64,000 nt of DNA. Source: DTU098 sp964498525 (GTDB taxonomy: Bacteria; Bacillota; Desulfotomaculia; Desulfotomaculales; Pelotomaculaceae). Location of the stretch: positions 124,001 to 188,000 of the forward strand of contig CAZCGU010000002.1 of NCBI GenBank assembly GCA_964498525.1. Direction: 5' to 3'. Of the stretch, positions 51,951 through 59,804 are shown piece by piece. The notes beneath the pieces were generated by a model that was not told the DNA's origin, searched no databases, and saw only the letters and a program-made list of their open reading frames with translations. The stretch's first letter is position 1; each line of letters opens with the position of its first letter. The position numbers were made by a program, and so were the translations under genes.

Positions 51951-53315
51951 ATGACCGGTGACGGGAAGGAAAGAAGAAATATAGAAGCAGGGGAGTCCCT
52001 GGAGCGGCTGTTGCAATCATCTTCGGAGGTTTTGCATACTAAACTTGGGGAATTGCATCCCTCCGATCTTGCGGAAGCATTCCCCTCCCTCAACCTGGCC
52101 CAAAGGGTAAAAATCCTCAGGCACGTTGAGCCTGAAGATGCGGCGGGGGTTATTTATAATCTTGACCGGAACATGGTGGTTCCCCTGCTGGAAGGGCTGG
52201 GCAGGCAGCGATCCGCTAAAATCCTGGAAGAAATGCCCGATGACGATGCGGCAAACCTGCTGCGTGAATTGCCCCAGGGTGAGAAAGAAAGGCTCTTGGG
52301 TATTATCGCCGCAGCGGAGGCCCGGGAAATCAGGATGCTCCTGGCTTACGGCGCGGAAACCGCCGGCGGGATCATGACCACCGAATATGCGGCTGTCCAA
52401 AAGGATCTGACCGCCCGGCAGGCTATTGAGGCTTTGAGGGCTACGGCCCGCGAGGTTGAGATTATTTATTACATCTATGTTGTAAATCAAAAAAATCAGC
52501 TTACCGGTGTGTTTTCCCTGAGGGACTTAATTACCGCCGAACCCGGGGAACCCCTGGAAAAAATAATGCAGACCAGGGTAATTAGCGTTAACGTCAGGAC
52601 TGACCAGGAAGAGGTAGCCCGTCTGGTTGCCAAATATGACTTTCTGGCCATACCGGTGATTAACGATGACCAGGAACTCCTGGGTATCATTACTGTGGAT
52701 GACATCCTGGACGTCATCGAGGAAGAAGCGACGGAGGACATCATGCTCCTTTCAGGTAATACTGACCTGGAGGTGGAGGAGTTCGAGGGCGGGATCTGGA
52801 GGCGTGCGACCAGGCGCCTGCCATGGCTGGTGGGCTTGCTCTTCGGCGGACTGATGGCCGGAAATGTCATCAATTTTTTTTCCGGAACCCTGGAATCCCT
52901 GACTGTCCTGGCCTTTTTTATTCATATTCTGGCGGGGGGACCGGGTAACGCTGCTACCCAGTCCCTGGCGGTGGTGGTGCGGGGACTGGCCACCGGTGAG
53001 GTGGAGCGCGAAGATGTTATAAGGGTAATCTGGCGGGAGGCCAGGGTTGGTATATTTATAGGTTTGGTTTGCGGTTCGGTCATGGCGGTTACCGCCTACG
53101 TCTGGCAGGGTATCCCTTTGCTCGGACTGGTGGTGGGGCTGTCGTTGGCCGTGAGTATGTCCATAGCCACGCTTTTGGGCAGCTTTATTCCCGTGCTGAT
53201 CTACCGCCTGGGTATTGACCCGGCGCTGGCTTCGGGCCCATTTATTACGACTTTAATGGATATTACCAGCATGGTGATTTATTTTAGCCTGGCCAGCTTA
53301 TTTATCTTGAAATAA
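51951..53315 (+). CDS. mgtE: Magnesium transporter MgtE
   Basis: 454 residues, ATG after AAGGGGG. Cytoplasmic N domain (LHPSDLAEAFPSLNLAQRVK, MPDDDAANLLRELPQGEKER), a CBS pair (about 140-260, GGIMTTEYAAVQKDLTARQA, IITVDDILDVIEEEATEDI), then five membrane helices forming the Mg2+ channel (NVINFFSGTLESLTVLAFF, GGPGNAATQSLAVVVRGLAT, GPFITTLMDITSMVIYFSLA). The GN-A-TQ segment lines the pore. Gating by intracellular Mg2+ through the CBS region is the family mechanism. Monocistronic. Confidence 0.95.
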   Translation: MTGDGKERRNIEAGESLERLLQSSSEVLHTKLGELHPSDLAEAFPSLNLAQRVKILRHVEPEDAAGVIYNLDRNMVVPLLEGLGRQRSAKILEEMPDDDAANLLRELPQGEKERLLGIIAAAEAREIRMLLAYGAETAGGIMTTEYAAVQKDLTARQAIEALRATAREVEIIYYIYVVNQKNQLTGVFSLRDLITAEPGEPLEKIMQTRVISVNVRTDQEEVARLVAKYDFLAIPVINDDQELLGIITVDDILDVIEEEATEDIMLLSGNTDLEVEEFEGGIWRRATRRLPWLVGLLFGGLMAGNVINFFSGTLESLTVLAFFIHILAGGPGNAATQSLAVVVRGLATGEVEREDVIRVIWREARVGIFIGLVCGSVMAVTAYVWQGIPLLGLVVGLSLAVSMSIATLLGSFIPVLIYRLGIDPALASGPFITTLMDITSMVIYFSLASLFILK

Positions 53316-53395
53316 ACCGCAGCCAGGTGTTAATTAAACACATTGTAAGTAAGCCGGATATATTTATTCCATAACCTTAATTTGGGGCAATTGTT

Positions 53396-54166
53396 ATGAA
53401 ATTATATAAAACTGAAGCGCTGGTACTCCGGACCAGGGACTGTGGCAGGGGTGACAAGCTGTTAACCCTATACTCCCGGAAATTGGGCAAATTCAAGGTG
53501 ATGGCCCACGGCGCCGCCAGGGCCTCCAGCCGGAAACGCGGCGCTGTTCAACTGTTTACCCGGGCTAATTTTTTAATTCACCGGGGCCGGGAACTGGATT
53601 CAGTGAGTCAGTGCGAAGGGGTCGAAATGTTCTCTTATCTTCGGGGGGATCTGGAAAAAATAAGTTACGCCAGCTACCTGTTCGAGCTGGTGGACGTCCT
53701 TACCCCGGAGGGAGAGCCCGGTGAACCCCTTTATTTACTTTTGTTGACAACTTTGCGCCTGATGGAGACGGAGGATTTGGAGTTGCTGGCCCGTGCCTTT
53801 GAAATTAAGGCCGCAGATTACGCGGGGTATCATCCGATCCTGGAAAACTGCGCAAACTGCCAGGGTTCACTGGATGGGCCCTTGGGCTTCAGTCCCGGTC
53901 TGGGGGGGATCCTGTGCGGTGTCTGCGGAGGCTCCGGACCGGACGCCCTGCCTTGCAGCAGGGGCCTGGTGGAGTTTTTAAAAGTACTGCGGCGCTGGCA
54001 TCCATCCAGGCTGCGTCAGTTAAAGGTAGACTCCCGGACCAGGATACAGTTGAAACATTTGCTGCATGAATATTTAAAGTACCATCTTGAACAGGAATTT
54101 AAGTCCACTGCCTTTTTAGACCGCCTTAAATCCAGTCCTGCGGGGACTCCTGGGACTCATGTATAA
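53396..54166 (+). CDS. recO: DNA repair protein RecO
   Basis: 256 residues, ATG. RecO loads RecA on single-stranded DNA with RecR and RecF. N-terminal OB fold (YKTEALVLRTRDCGRGDKLL, YSRKLGKFKVMAHGAARASS), helical core, and the zinc site CANCQGSLDGPLGFSPGLGG followed by LCGVC (C-x2-C with the second C-x2-C, about residues 152-183). Followed by a DUF4342 gene and the glycine T-box; recO-glyQS adjacency is common. Confidence 0.95.
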   Translation: MKLYKTEALVLRTRDCGRGDKLLTLYSRKLGKFKVMAHGAARASSRKRGAVQLFTRANFLIHRGRELDSVSQCEGVEMFSYLRGDLEKISYASYLFELVDVLTPEGEPGEPLYLLLLTTLRLMETEDLELLARAFEIKAADYAGYHPILENCANCQGSLDGPLGFSPGLGGILCGVCGGSGPDALPCSRGLVEFLKVLRRWHPSRLRQLKVDSRTRIQLKHLLHEYLKYHLEQEFKSTAFLDRLKSSPAGTPGTHV

Positions 54167-54217
54167 AAACCGGAATCCGTGGTTTAACTAAGACAAGAGG
54201 AATGGAGGTGGCCTAAA

Positions 54218-54640
54218 TTGAACAGCGAACTGGAGAAGATTGATCTCATCAGGGCCCGGTTGGAAGTCAGCTACAAGGAGGCCAGGGAAGCCCTGGAGCA
54301 GGAAGGCGGGGATGTGGTTCAAGCCCTGGTGAACCTGGAGGAAAGGGGACGCGATCTGGGGGAACGCTTTCAAGCCCGGGGACAGGAAATGGTGGGTCAA
54401 GTCAGAGGGATTTTGCAAAAGGGGCAGTCGTACAGAATCAAAGTCAAAAAAGGTGACCAGACGGTATACGAATTCCCCGCTACAATCGGCGCTCTGGGGT
54501 TAATCGGCGCCCTGGCCAGCAGCGAAATCGCCGTGCTGGGGGCGCTGGGCACGGTTGCTGCCATGGCCAATAAATATACCCTGGAGTTTGAGCGCCGGGG
54601 TAAAAGTCCGGAGGAAGAAAGCGCCGGTTTGGGTGAATAG
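54218..54640 (+). CDS. DUF4342 domain protein
   Basis: 140 residues, TTG start after GGAGGTGG. N-terminal UBA-like helical segment (ARLEVSYKEAREALEQEGGD, VVQALVNLEERG) resembling the EF-Ts/NAC ubiquitin-associated fold. The DUF4342 core follows (ILQKGQSYRIKVKKGDQTVY, EFPATIGALGLIGALASSEI), with a hydrophobic Ala/Gly-rich stretch that may associate with membrane. Usual neighbour of recO in related genomes. Function unknown. Confidence 0.85.
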   Translation: MNSELEKIDLIRARLEVSYKEAREALEQEGGDVVQALVNLEERGRDLGERFQARGQEMVGQVRGILQKGQSYRIKVKKGDQTVYEFPATIGALGLIGALASSEIAVLGALGTVAAMANKYTLEFERRGKSPEEESAGLGE

Positions 54641-54719
54641 CCGGTTTTATTGTTCGTGCTCAAAGGACAACGGCACTGTGGTAAAATTATCCGGTTAAAG
54701 CTAATTATATTTAGCAGGA

Positions 54720-54748
54720 TTGACTTTAAGCCGGGAATTTGGTAAATT
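54720..54748 (+). promoter_or_regulatory. Putative promoter of the glyQS T-box unit
   Basis: TTGACT (54720-54725), 17 nt, TAAATT (54743-54748), about 45 bases before the leader structure. The -10 is weak. Confidence 0.45.
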
Positions 54749-54789
54749 TGATAAAAATATATGAGGCGATGAAGAAAAAAAGTAGCCGG

Positions 54790-55122
54790 AAGGTGTTTTT
54801 ATAGAGAGCCCGTAAGTGGTGGAAGCGGGTAAAGCATGGCCGGTGAAGGGGGTTTCCGAGCCGCAAGAGGAACGCCAAAACGGTCCCCGGAATGGTTTTT
54901 AGGCCCCGGGGGGGCAACCCGGGGATTGCTGTTCTGGTCAGTAAAGCTTGCTTTTTATAAGAGGGCTGCAGGTTTTCAGGCAGATGCAGGTTTTTATTCC
55001 TCCCTGGCTGCCTGGTATCCGGATTAAATCCGACGTTTAAAAGAATGCGGCCAATCAGGGTGGAACCGCGGGAAAAGAAGACTCCCGTCCCTGGTAGAGA
55101 CATACCAGGGACGGGAGTTTAC
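54790..55122 (+). ncRNA. T-box leader, glycine specificity (GGG specifier)
   Basis: T-box riboswitch sensing uncharged tRNA-Gly ahead of glyQS. Stem I begins near ATAGAGAGCCCG (54801-54812). The specifier loop reads GGTGAA-GGG with GGG at 54848-54850. The T-box core AGGGTGGAACCGCGGG lies at 55057-55072. The terminator is a perfect 15-bp stem ACTCCCGTCCCTGGT (55081-55095) / ACCAGGGACGGGAGT (55104-55118), then TTTACTTG. The extra G-rich hairpin at 54912-54940 is in the linker. The specifier codon is my reading of the loop; GGT next to it is also glycine. Confidence 0.9.
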
Positions 55123-55188
55123 TTGTTTAAAAATGGATTTAAATCCGCGCCGGCGGCGCGGGGATCCAGTAACCTAAAGGAGGATTCT

Positions 55189-56067
55189 ATGACTTTCCAG
55201 GAAATTATTTTAAAACTGGACGATTTCTGGTCACGGCAAAACTGTATTCTTCAGCAGCCCTACGATGTAGAAAAAGGGGCCGGCACCATGAACCCGGCCA
55301 CCTTTTTGCGCGCCCTGGGTCCCGAACCCTGGCGGGTGGCCTACGTTGAGCCTTCCCGGCGGCCCGCCGACGGGCGCTACGGTGAAAATCCCAACCGCCT
55401 CCAGCACTACTACCAATATCAAGTTATCTTAAAACCCTCCCCGGACGATGTGCTGGACGTCTACCTGGACAGCCTGAGGGCCATCGGCATCGATCCCGCC
55501 GAGCACGATATCCGCTTTGTAGAGGACAACTGGGAATCGCCCACCCTTGGCGCCTGGGGATTGGGCTGGGAAGTGTGGCTGGATGGAATGGAAGTCACTC
55601 AGTTCACTTATTTCCAGCAGTGCGGTGGTATTGACTGCAGACCGGTTTCCGCTGAGCTGACATACGGACTGGAGCGGTTGGCCATGTTTGTGCAAGGCGT
55701 GGACAGTGTTTTTGATATCACCTGGGTGGAAGGCATTACTTACGGTGATGTTCACCACCGGGGCGAGGTAGAGCATTCCCACTACAATTTTGAAATTGCA
55801 GACACGGAACTGCTCTTTAAACTCTTTGAGATGTACGAGCAGGAAGCCCTGAGTATCATCAAAAAAGGTTTTGTCCTGCCGGCCTACGATTACGTCTTAA
55901 AATGCTCCCACACCTTTAACCTTTTGGACGCCCGGGGGGCTATCAGTGTTACGGAGCGAACAGGTTTTATCACCAGGGTGAGGAATATGGCCCGGGTTTG
56001 CGCCCAGTCCTACGTAGAACAGCGGGAAGCCATGGGCTATCCCCTGCTGAAAGTGAAGGGGGCGTAA
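55189..56067 (+). CDS. glyQ: Glycyl-tRNA synthetase, alpha subunit
   Basis: 292 residues from ATG 55189 (AAAGGAGG ahead); the frame runs open through the T-box terminator, but that part is not coding. Catalytic subunit of the heterotetrameric class II GlyRS. TFQEIILKLDDFWSRQNCIL, GAGTMNPATFLRALGPEPWR, AYVEPSRRPADGRYGENPNR, and motif 3-like AELTYGLERLAMFVQG are near-invariant. Four bases precede glyS. Controlled by the glycine T-box. Confidence 0.98.
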   Translation: MTFQEIILKLDDFWSRQNCILQQPYDVEKGAGTMNPATFLRALGPEPWRVAYVEPSRRPADGRYGENPNRLQHYYQYQVILKPSPDDVLDVYLDSLRAIGIDPAEHDIRFVEDNWESPTLGAWGLGWEVWLDGMEVTQFTYFQQCGGIDCRPVSAELTYGLERLAMFVQGVDSVFDITWVEGITYGDVHHRGEVEHSHYNFEIADTELLFKLFEMYEQEALSIIKKGFVLPAYDYVLKCSHTFNLLDARGAISVTERTGFITRVRNMARVCAQSYVEQREAMGYPLLKVKGA

Positions 56068-56071
56068 AGAT

Positions 56072-58189
56072 ATGACTGCGAAAAAGACTTCAACGCAGGA
56101 GCAATTTCTGGACTATATCCTGGAAATCGGTGTGGAAGAAATGCCGGCCAGGTTTTTAGAGCCGGCCTTAAAGGAATTAAAGGAAAAATCAAGCGCCATT
56201 CTGGCGGATTATAGAATTCCTTTTAGGCGGATTGAAACCTGCGGAACGCCCCGCCGCCTGACCCTGTTTATCGAAGGACTGGGTGTGAACCAGGCTTCCC
56301 TGGAAATGGAAGTTAAAGGTCCGGCTGCCAGGGTTGCCTTCAAACCAGACGGGACGCCATCCAGGGCGGCGGAAGGTTTTGCCGGGGGACAGGGAGTTGC
56401 TGTGGGGGATCTCATTATAAAACCTGTGGGGCACGTTGAATACGTTTTTGCCGTCAGACGGGAAGCAGGCCGGCCCGTAAGGGATGTTCTGCCTGAAATT
56501 GCCGTTTCCCTGATAACCGGGCTGCATTTCCCCAAACCCATGCGCTGGGGTGATTTGGATGTGCGTTTTGCCCGGCCCATTCGCTGGCTGGTATCACTTT
56601 TAGGCAGCGATGTGGTGGAATTTGAGTTTGCCGGCCTGAAGGCAGGCAGGACCACCTGGGGCCATCGTTTCCTGGGCCAGGAATCCATTGTTCTGTCAAA
56701 GGCAAAGGAATATTTTGATCAGATGCGGCGTAATTATGTCATGGTCGACCTCAAGGAGCGAAAAACGGCCATCTGGAGCCAGGTGCAGGAAATGGCCGCC
56801 TCGGTAGGGGGAACCGTGGAAGAAAATGAAGATCTGCTCAATGAAGTAAACAACCTGGTGGAGTACCCCACTGCCCTGGTGGGAGAATTCAGCCGTGACT
56901 ACCTTGGGTTGCCGAAGGAAGTCCTGGTTACCCCAATGAGGGAGCATCAGCGCTATTTTCCGGTGCTTGGGCCCGGCGGCGGCCTGCTTCCCAAGTTTAT
57001 TGCCGTCAAGAACGGTGCGGCGGATCACCTGGATATTGTTCGCGCCGGCAATGAAAAAGTTTTGCGGGCCCGTCTGGCTGACGCAAACTTTTTCTACGAG
57101 GAAGACCTGAAGACGCCGCTGACCGAAAAGGTGCCGGCTTTAAAGAAAGTTGTTTTTCAGGAGAGCCTGGGGAGTATTTACGACAAAGTAAGCAGGCTGG
57201 GGAACCTGGCGGAGTATCTAGGCGGAGTCCTGAACGCCACGGAGCAAGAGATGAAGCAGGCCAAACGGGCTGCTTACCTGGCCAAGGCCGACCTTGTTAC
57301 CAATATGGTTTATGAATTCCCGGAACTGCAGGGTTTTATGGGCAGAGAATACGCCCGGCGCAACGGTGAGGAAGAGGCGGTGGCGCTGGCAATTTTTGAG
57401 CATTACCTGCCGCGTTTTGCCAGTGATATCCTCCCTTCCAGCCTGCCAGGGCAAATTTTAAGCATCGCTGATAAATTGGATAACATCACAGGTTGCTTTG
57501 CCATCGGCATCCAGCCCAGCGGCTCCCAGGATCCCTATGCTTTAAGGCGCCAGGCTTTGGGAATCAGCCATATCATCCTGGAAGGGCAGTTCGACCTGTC
57601 CCTGGAGCATTTGGTCGAAGCTGCCTACAAGTGTTACGAAGGTAAGGTGGAACTCAAGTACAGCCTGGAAAAAGTACAGGATGATATAGCGGAATTCTTT
57701 AAACAACGTCTAAAGGGTATCTTTAGCGAGCGCGGCTATTCCTATGATACGGTGGATGCGGTTCTGGCCTCGGGATTTCAATGTTTCAGCGACACCCTTC
57801 TAAGGGTCCGGGCCCTGGCTGATTTTCGTCAGGACCCTGCTTTTGGGGATCTGCTGACCGCCTATACCCGGGCCAATAACCTGGCCAAAAAGGCTTCTGT
57901 ACTTCGCCTGGATCGGGCACTGCTGGAGGAAGGCAGCGAAAGGGAATTATACCGGCAGCTCACCAGGGTCCGGGAACAGGCCCGGGTTTTGTTGGAACAA
58001 CAAAACTATCAGGCCCTGTTGGCGGCTATTGCCACTCTGCAGCAGCCGCTGGATAATTATTTCAATTCCGTAATGGTTATGGTGGAGGATGAAAAACTCC
58101 GGATTAACCGGCTGGCCCTTCTGGCGGAACTGGCCGCCCTGGTCCGGCGGGTGGCGGATTTAAGCATAATTGCCGGCGATTCTAAATAG
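56072..58189 (+). CDS. glyS: Glycyl-tRNA synthetase, beta subunit
   Basis: 705 residues, ATG four bases after glyQ. The beta subunit binds tRNA-Gly and holds an HD-like and an anticodon-binding region. Typical features are LEIGVEEMPARFLEPALKEL, GPAARVAFKPDGTPSRAAEG, LVTPMREHQRYFPV (EHQRYF signature), LADANFFYEEDLKTPL, and C-terminal NPLADFRQDP-type and VMVEDEKLRINRLALLAELA. Length is normal. Confidence 0.97.
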   Translation: MTAKKTSTQEQFLDYILEIGVEEMPARFLEPALKELKEKSSAILADYRIPFRRIETCGTPRRLTLFIEGLGVNQASLEMEVKGPAARVAFKPDGTPSRAAEGFAGGQGVAVGDLIIKPVGHVEYVFAVRREAGRPVRDVLPEIAVSLITGLHFPKPMRWGDLDVRFARPIRWLVSLLGSDVVEFEFAGLKAGRTTWGHRFLGQESIVLSKAKEYFDQMRRNYVMVDLKERKTAIWSQVQEMAASVGGTVEENEDLLNEVNNLVEYPTALVGEFSRDYLGLPKEVLVTPMREHQRYFPVLGPGGGLLPKFIAVKNGAADHLDIVRAGNEKVLRARLADANFFYEEDLKTPLTEKVPALKKVVFQESLGSIYDKVSRLGNLAEYLGGVLNATEQEMKQAKRAAYLAKADLVTNMVYEFPELQGFMGREYARRNGEEEAVALAIFEHYLPRFASDILPSSLPGQILSIADKLDNITGCFAIGIQPSGSQDPYALRRQALGISHIILEGQFDLSLEHLVEAAYKCYEGKVELKYSLEKVQDDIAEFFKQRLKGIFSERGYSYDTVDAVLASGFQCFSDTLLRVRALADFRQDPAFGDLLTAYTRANNLAKKASVLRLDRALLEEGSERELYRQLTRVREQARVLLEQQNYQALLAAIATLQQPLDNYFNSVMVMVEDEKLRINRLALLAELAALVRRVADLSIIAGDSK

Positions 58190-58293
58190 TCATCATAATG
58201 TTATTCTGTTTTGACACTACCTGAAATATTTTAGAAATAGGGAGGGAAAACCTTCTTTATATAGTATATTATATAGAAAACAATTCATATTAG

Positions 58294-58304
58294 TATGTCA
58301 TATA
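58294..58304 (+). promoter_or_regulatory. Possible CcpN-type operator
   Basis: TATGTCATATA fits the TRTGHYATAYW consensus I recall for B. subtilis CcpN, 15 bases ahead of the CcpN-like start in a very AT-rich promoter region (58250-58310, with TATATAGTATATTATATA just upstream). This suggests autoregulation. Confidence 0.4.
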
Positions 58305-58318
58305 TGCTCTAAGGGGCG

Positions 58319-58963
58319 ATGGATTTGGAACTAACCAGGCGGCAGGAAACCATTTTGGAGATTGTTAAAAACTCCGGGCCAATCACCGGGGATCAAATTG
58401 CTGAAAAGCTCTCCCTGACCAGGGCGACATTGCGGCCCGATCTTGCCATTTTAACCATGGCCGGACTGCTGGAAGCGCGCCCGAGAGTGGGCTATTTTCA
58501 TAGCGGTAAATCCCCGTACCGGATTGTGGCGGAAAAGCTTCGCAGTGTTCTGGTGGACAGCGTTCTTTCCATTCCCATTGTGGTTTCCGAAAACTGCTCC
58601 GTGTACAATGCTGTTGTAACCATGTTTATCAAGGATGTGGGGACCCTTTTTGTGGTTAAGGAAGTAGGGTTGCTGGAAGGCGTTATTTCCCGTAAGGATT
58701 TACTTAAAACCACTTTGGGAGGCCATGATATTCATCAGCTTCCGGTAGGGGTCATCATGACCCGGATGCCAAATGTACTATATACGACACCTGAAGAATC
58801 AGTCTGGTCGGCCGCAAAAAAGATCATAGCCCATGAGGTTGACGCGCTGCCGGTTGTCCGCAAAGCCGTTCTGCCCGATGCCGGCGAAGGATTGGAAGTG
58901 GTTGGGCGTTTAAGCAAAACCAACATTGCGCGGCTTTTTGTGGAACTGGGAGAAAGGTGTTAA
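58319..58963 (+). CDS. ccpN: CcpN-like transcriptional regulator (HTH + CBS pair)
   Basis: 214 residues, ATG after AAGGGG. N-terminal winged helix (LTRRQETILEIVKNSGPITG, LSLTRATLRPDLAILTMAGL) and two CBS domains (about 80-140 and 145-205: SVYNAVVTMFIKDVGTLFVV, TTPEESVWSAAKKIIAHEVD). CcpN represses gluconeogenic genes and responds to nucleotides. Directly followed by the PPDK regulator and PPDK, whose product controls pyruvate/PEP flux, so repression of this operon itself is plausible. Confidence 0.88.
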   Translation: MDLELTRRQETILEIVKNSGPITGDQIAEKLSLTRATLRPDLAILTMAGLLEARPRVGYFHSGKSPYRIVAEKLRSVLVDSVLSIPIVVSENCSVYNAVVTMFIKDVGTLFVVKEVGLLEGVISRKDLLKTTLGGHDIHQLPVGVIMTRMPNVLYTTPEESVWSAAKKIIAHEVDALPVVRKAVLPDAGEGLEVVGRLSKTNIARLFVELGERC

Positions 58964-58976
58964 GGGGGAGTTTATC

Positions 58977-59804
58977 ATTTCTAAGGATGCCAAACCAGTT
59001 ATTTTCATCGTATCCGATTCCATCGGCGAAACTGCTGAACTGGTAGCCCGGGCTGCAGCCATTCAGTTTAATCACGGCGGAGTAGAAATACGTCGCCTGT
59101 CTTATGTCAACGACCCCAATGAGATTCCCGAAATAATGGAAGTAGCAGTTAATTCTAATTGTGTCATAGCCTACACCCTGGTTATTCCGGAATTAAAACA
59201 AGTGCTGGTCCGGGAGGCGGCCAGATACGGTATCCCGACGGTGGATGTCCTGACCCCGATGATGGAAGCGGTGTCCCAGCTTGTTGACCGCAGTCCGAAG
59301 CTGGAGCCGGGTCTGGTCCGGAAAATGGACAGTGAATATTACCGGAAGGTTGAAGCCATAGAGTTTGCTGTTAAATATGACGACGGCAAAGACCCCCGGG
59401 GTATCCTGCGGGCTGACCTGGTGGTAATCGGAATTTCCCGCACCTCCAAGACTCCACTGTGCATGTATTTGGCAAACAAGCAAATTAAATCTGCCAACAT
59501 GCCGCTGGTTCCGGAGGTATCGCCGCCGGATGAGCTCTTTCGTCTCCCGAAGCATAAATTAATCGGTCTTACGATACGTCCTCAGCAGCTGCACGAGATC
59601 AGAAGAGAAAGACTAAATACCCTGGGCCTAACTTCGGAAGCCGACTATGCGAGCCTGAAGCGGATCCTGAAGGAACTGGAGTACGCCGAAAACTTTATGA
59701 AAAAGATCGGCTGCCCGATTATAGATGTTACCAATAAGGCCGTTGAGGAAACAGCAAGCCGTGTGCTGGAAATATATCTTAGAGGTGAAAGGCATGTTAA
59801 GTGA
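58977..59804 (+). CDS. ppsR: Pyruvate, phosphate dikinase regulatory protein (PDRP)
   Basis: About 275 residues; the start is unusual. The conserved region begins AKPVIFIVSDSIGETAELVA, but no ATG/GTG/TTG lies between the strong AAGGGGGAG (58962-58970) and it. ATT at 58977, at good spacing, is the best start; TTG codons at 58926 and 58938 would overlap the previous gene and lack a ribosome site. Bifunctional Ser/Thr kinase and phosphorylase that inactivates and reactivates PPDK on its active-site threonine using ADP and Pi. P-loop GISRTSKTPLCMYLANK (about residues 149-165). Overlaps ppdK by 11 bases. Confidence 0.93.
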   Translation: MSKDAKPVIFIVSDSIGETAELVARAAAIQFNHGGVEIRRLSYVNDPNEIPEIMEVAVNSNCVIAYTLVIPELKQVLVREAARYGIPTVDVLTPMMEAVSQLVDRSPKLEPGLVRKMDSEYYRKVEAIEFAVKYDDGKDPRGILRADLVVIGISRTSKTPLCMYLANKQIKSANMPLVPEVSPPDELFRLPKHKLIGLTIRPQQLHEIRRERLNTLGLTSEADYASLKRILKELEYAENFMKKIGCPIIDVTNKAVEETASRVLEIYLRGERHVK

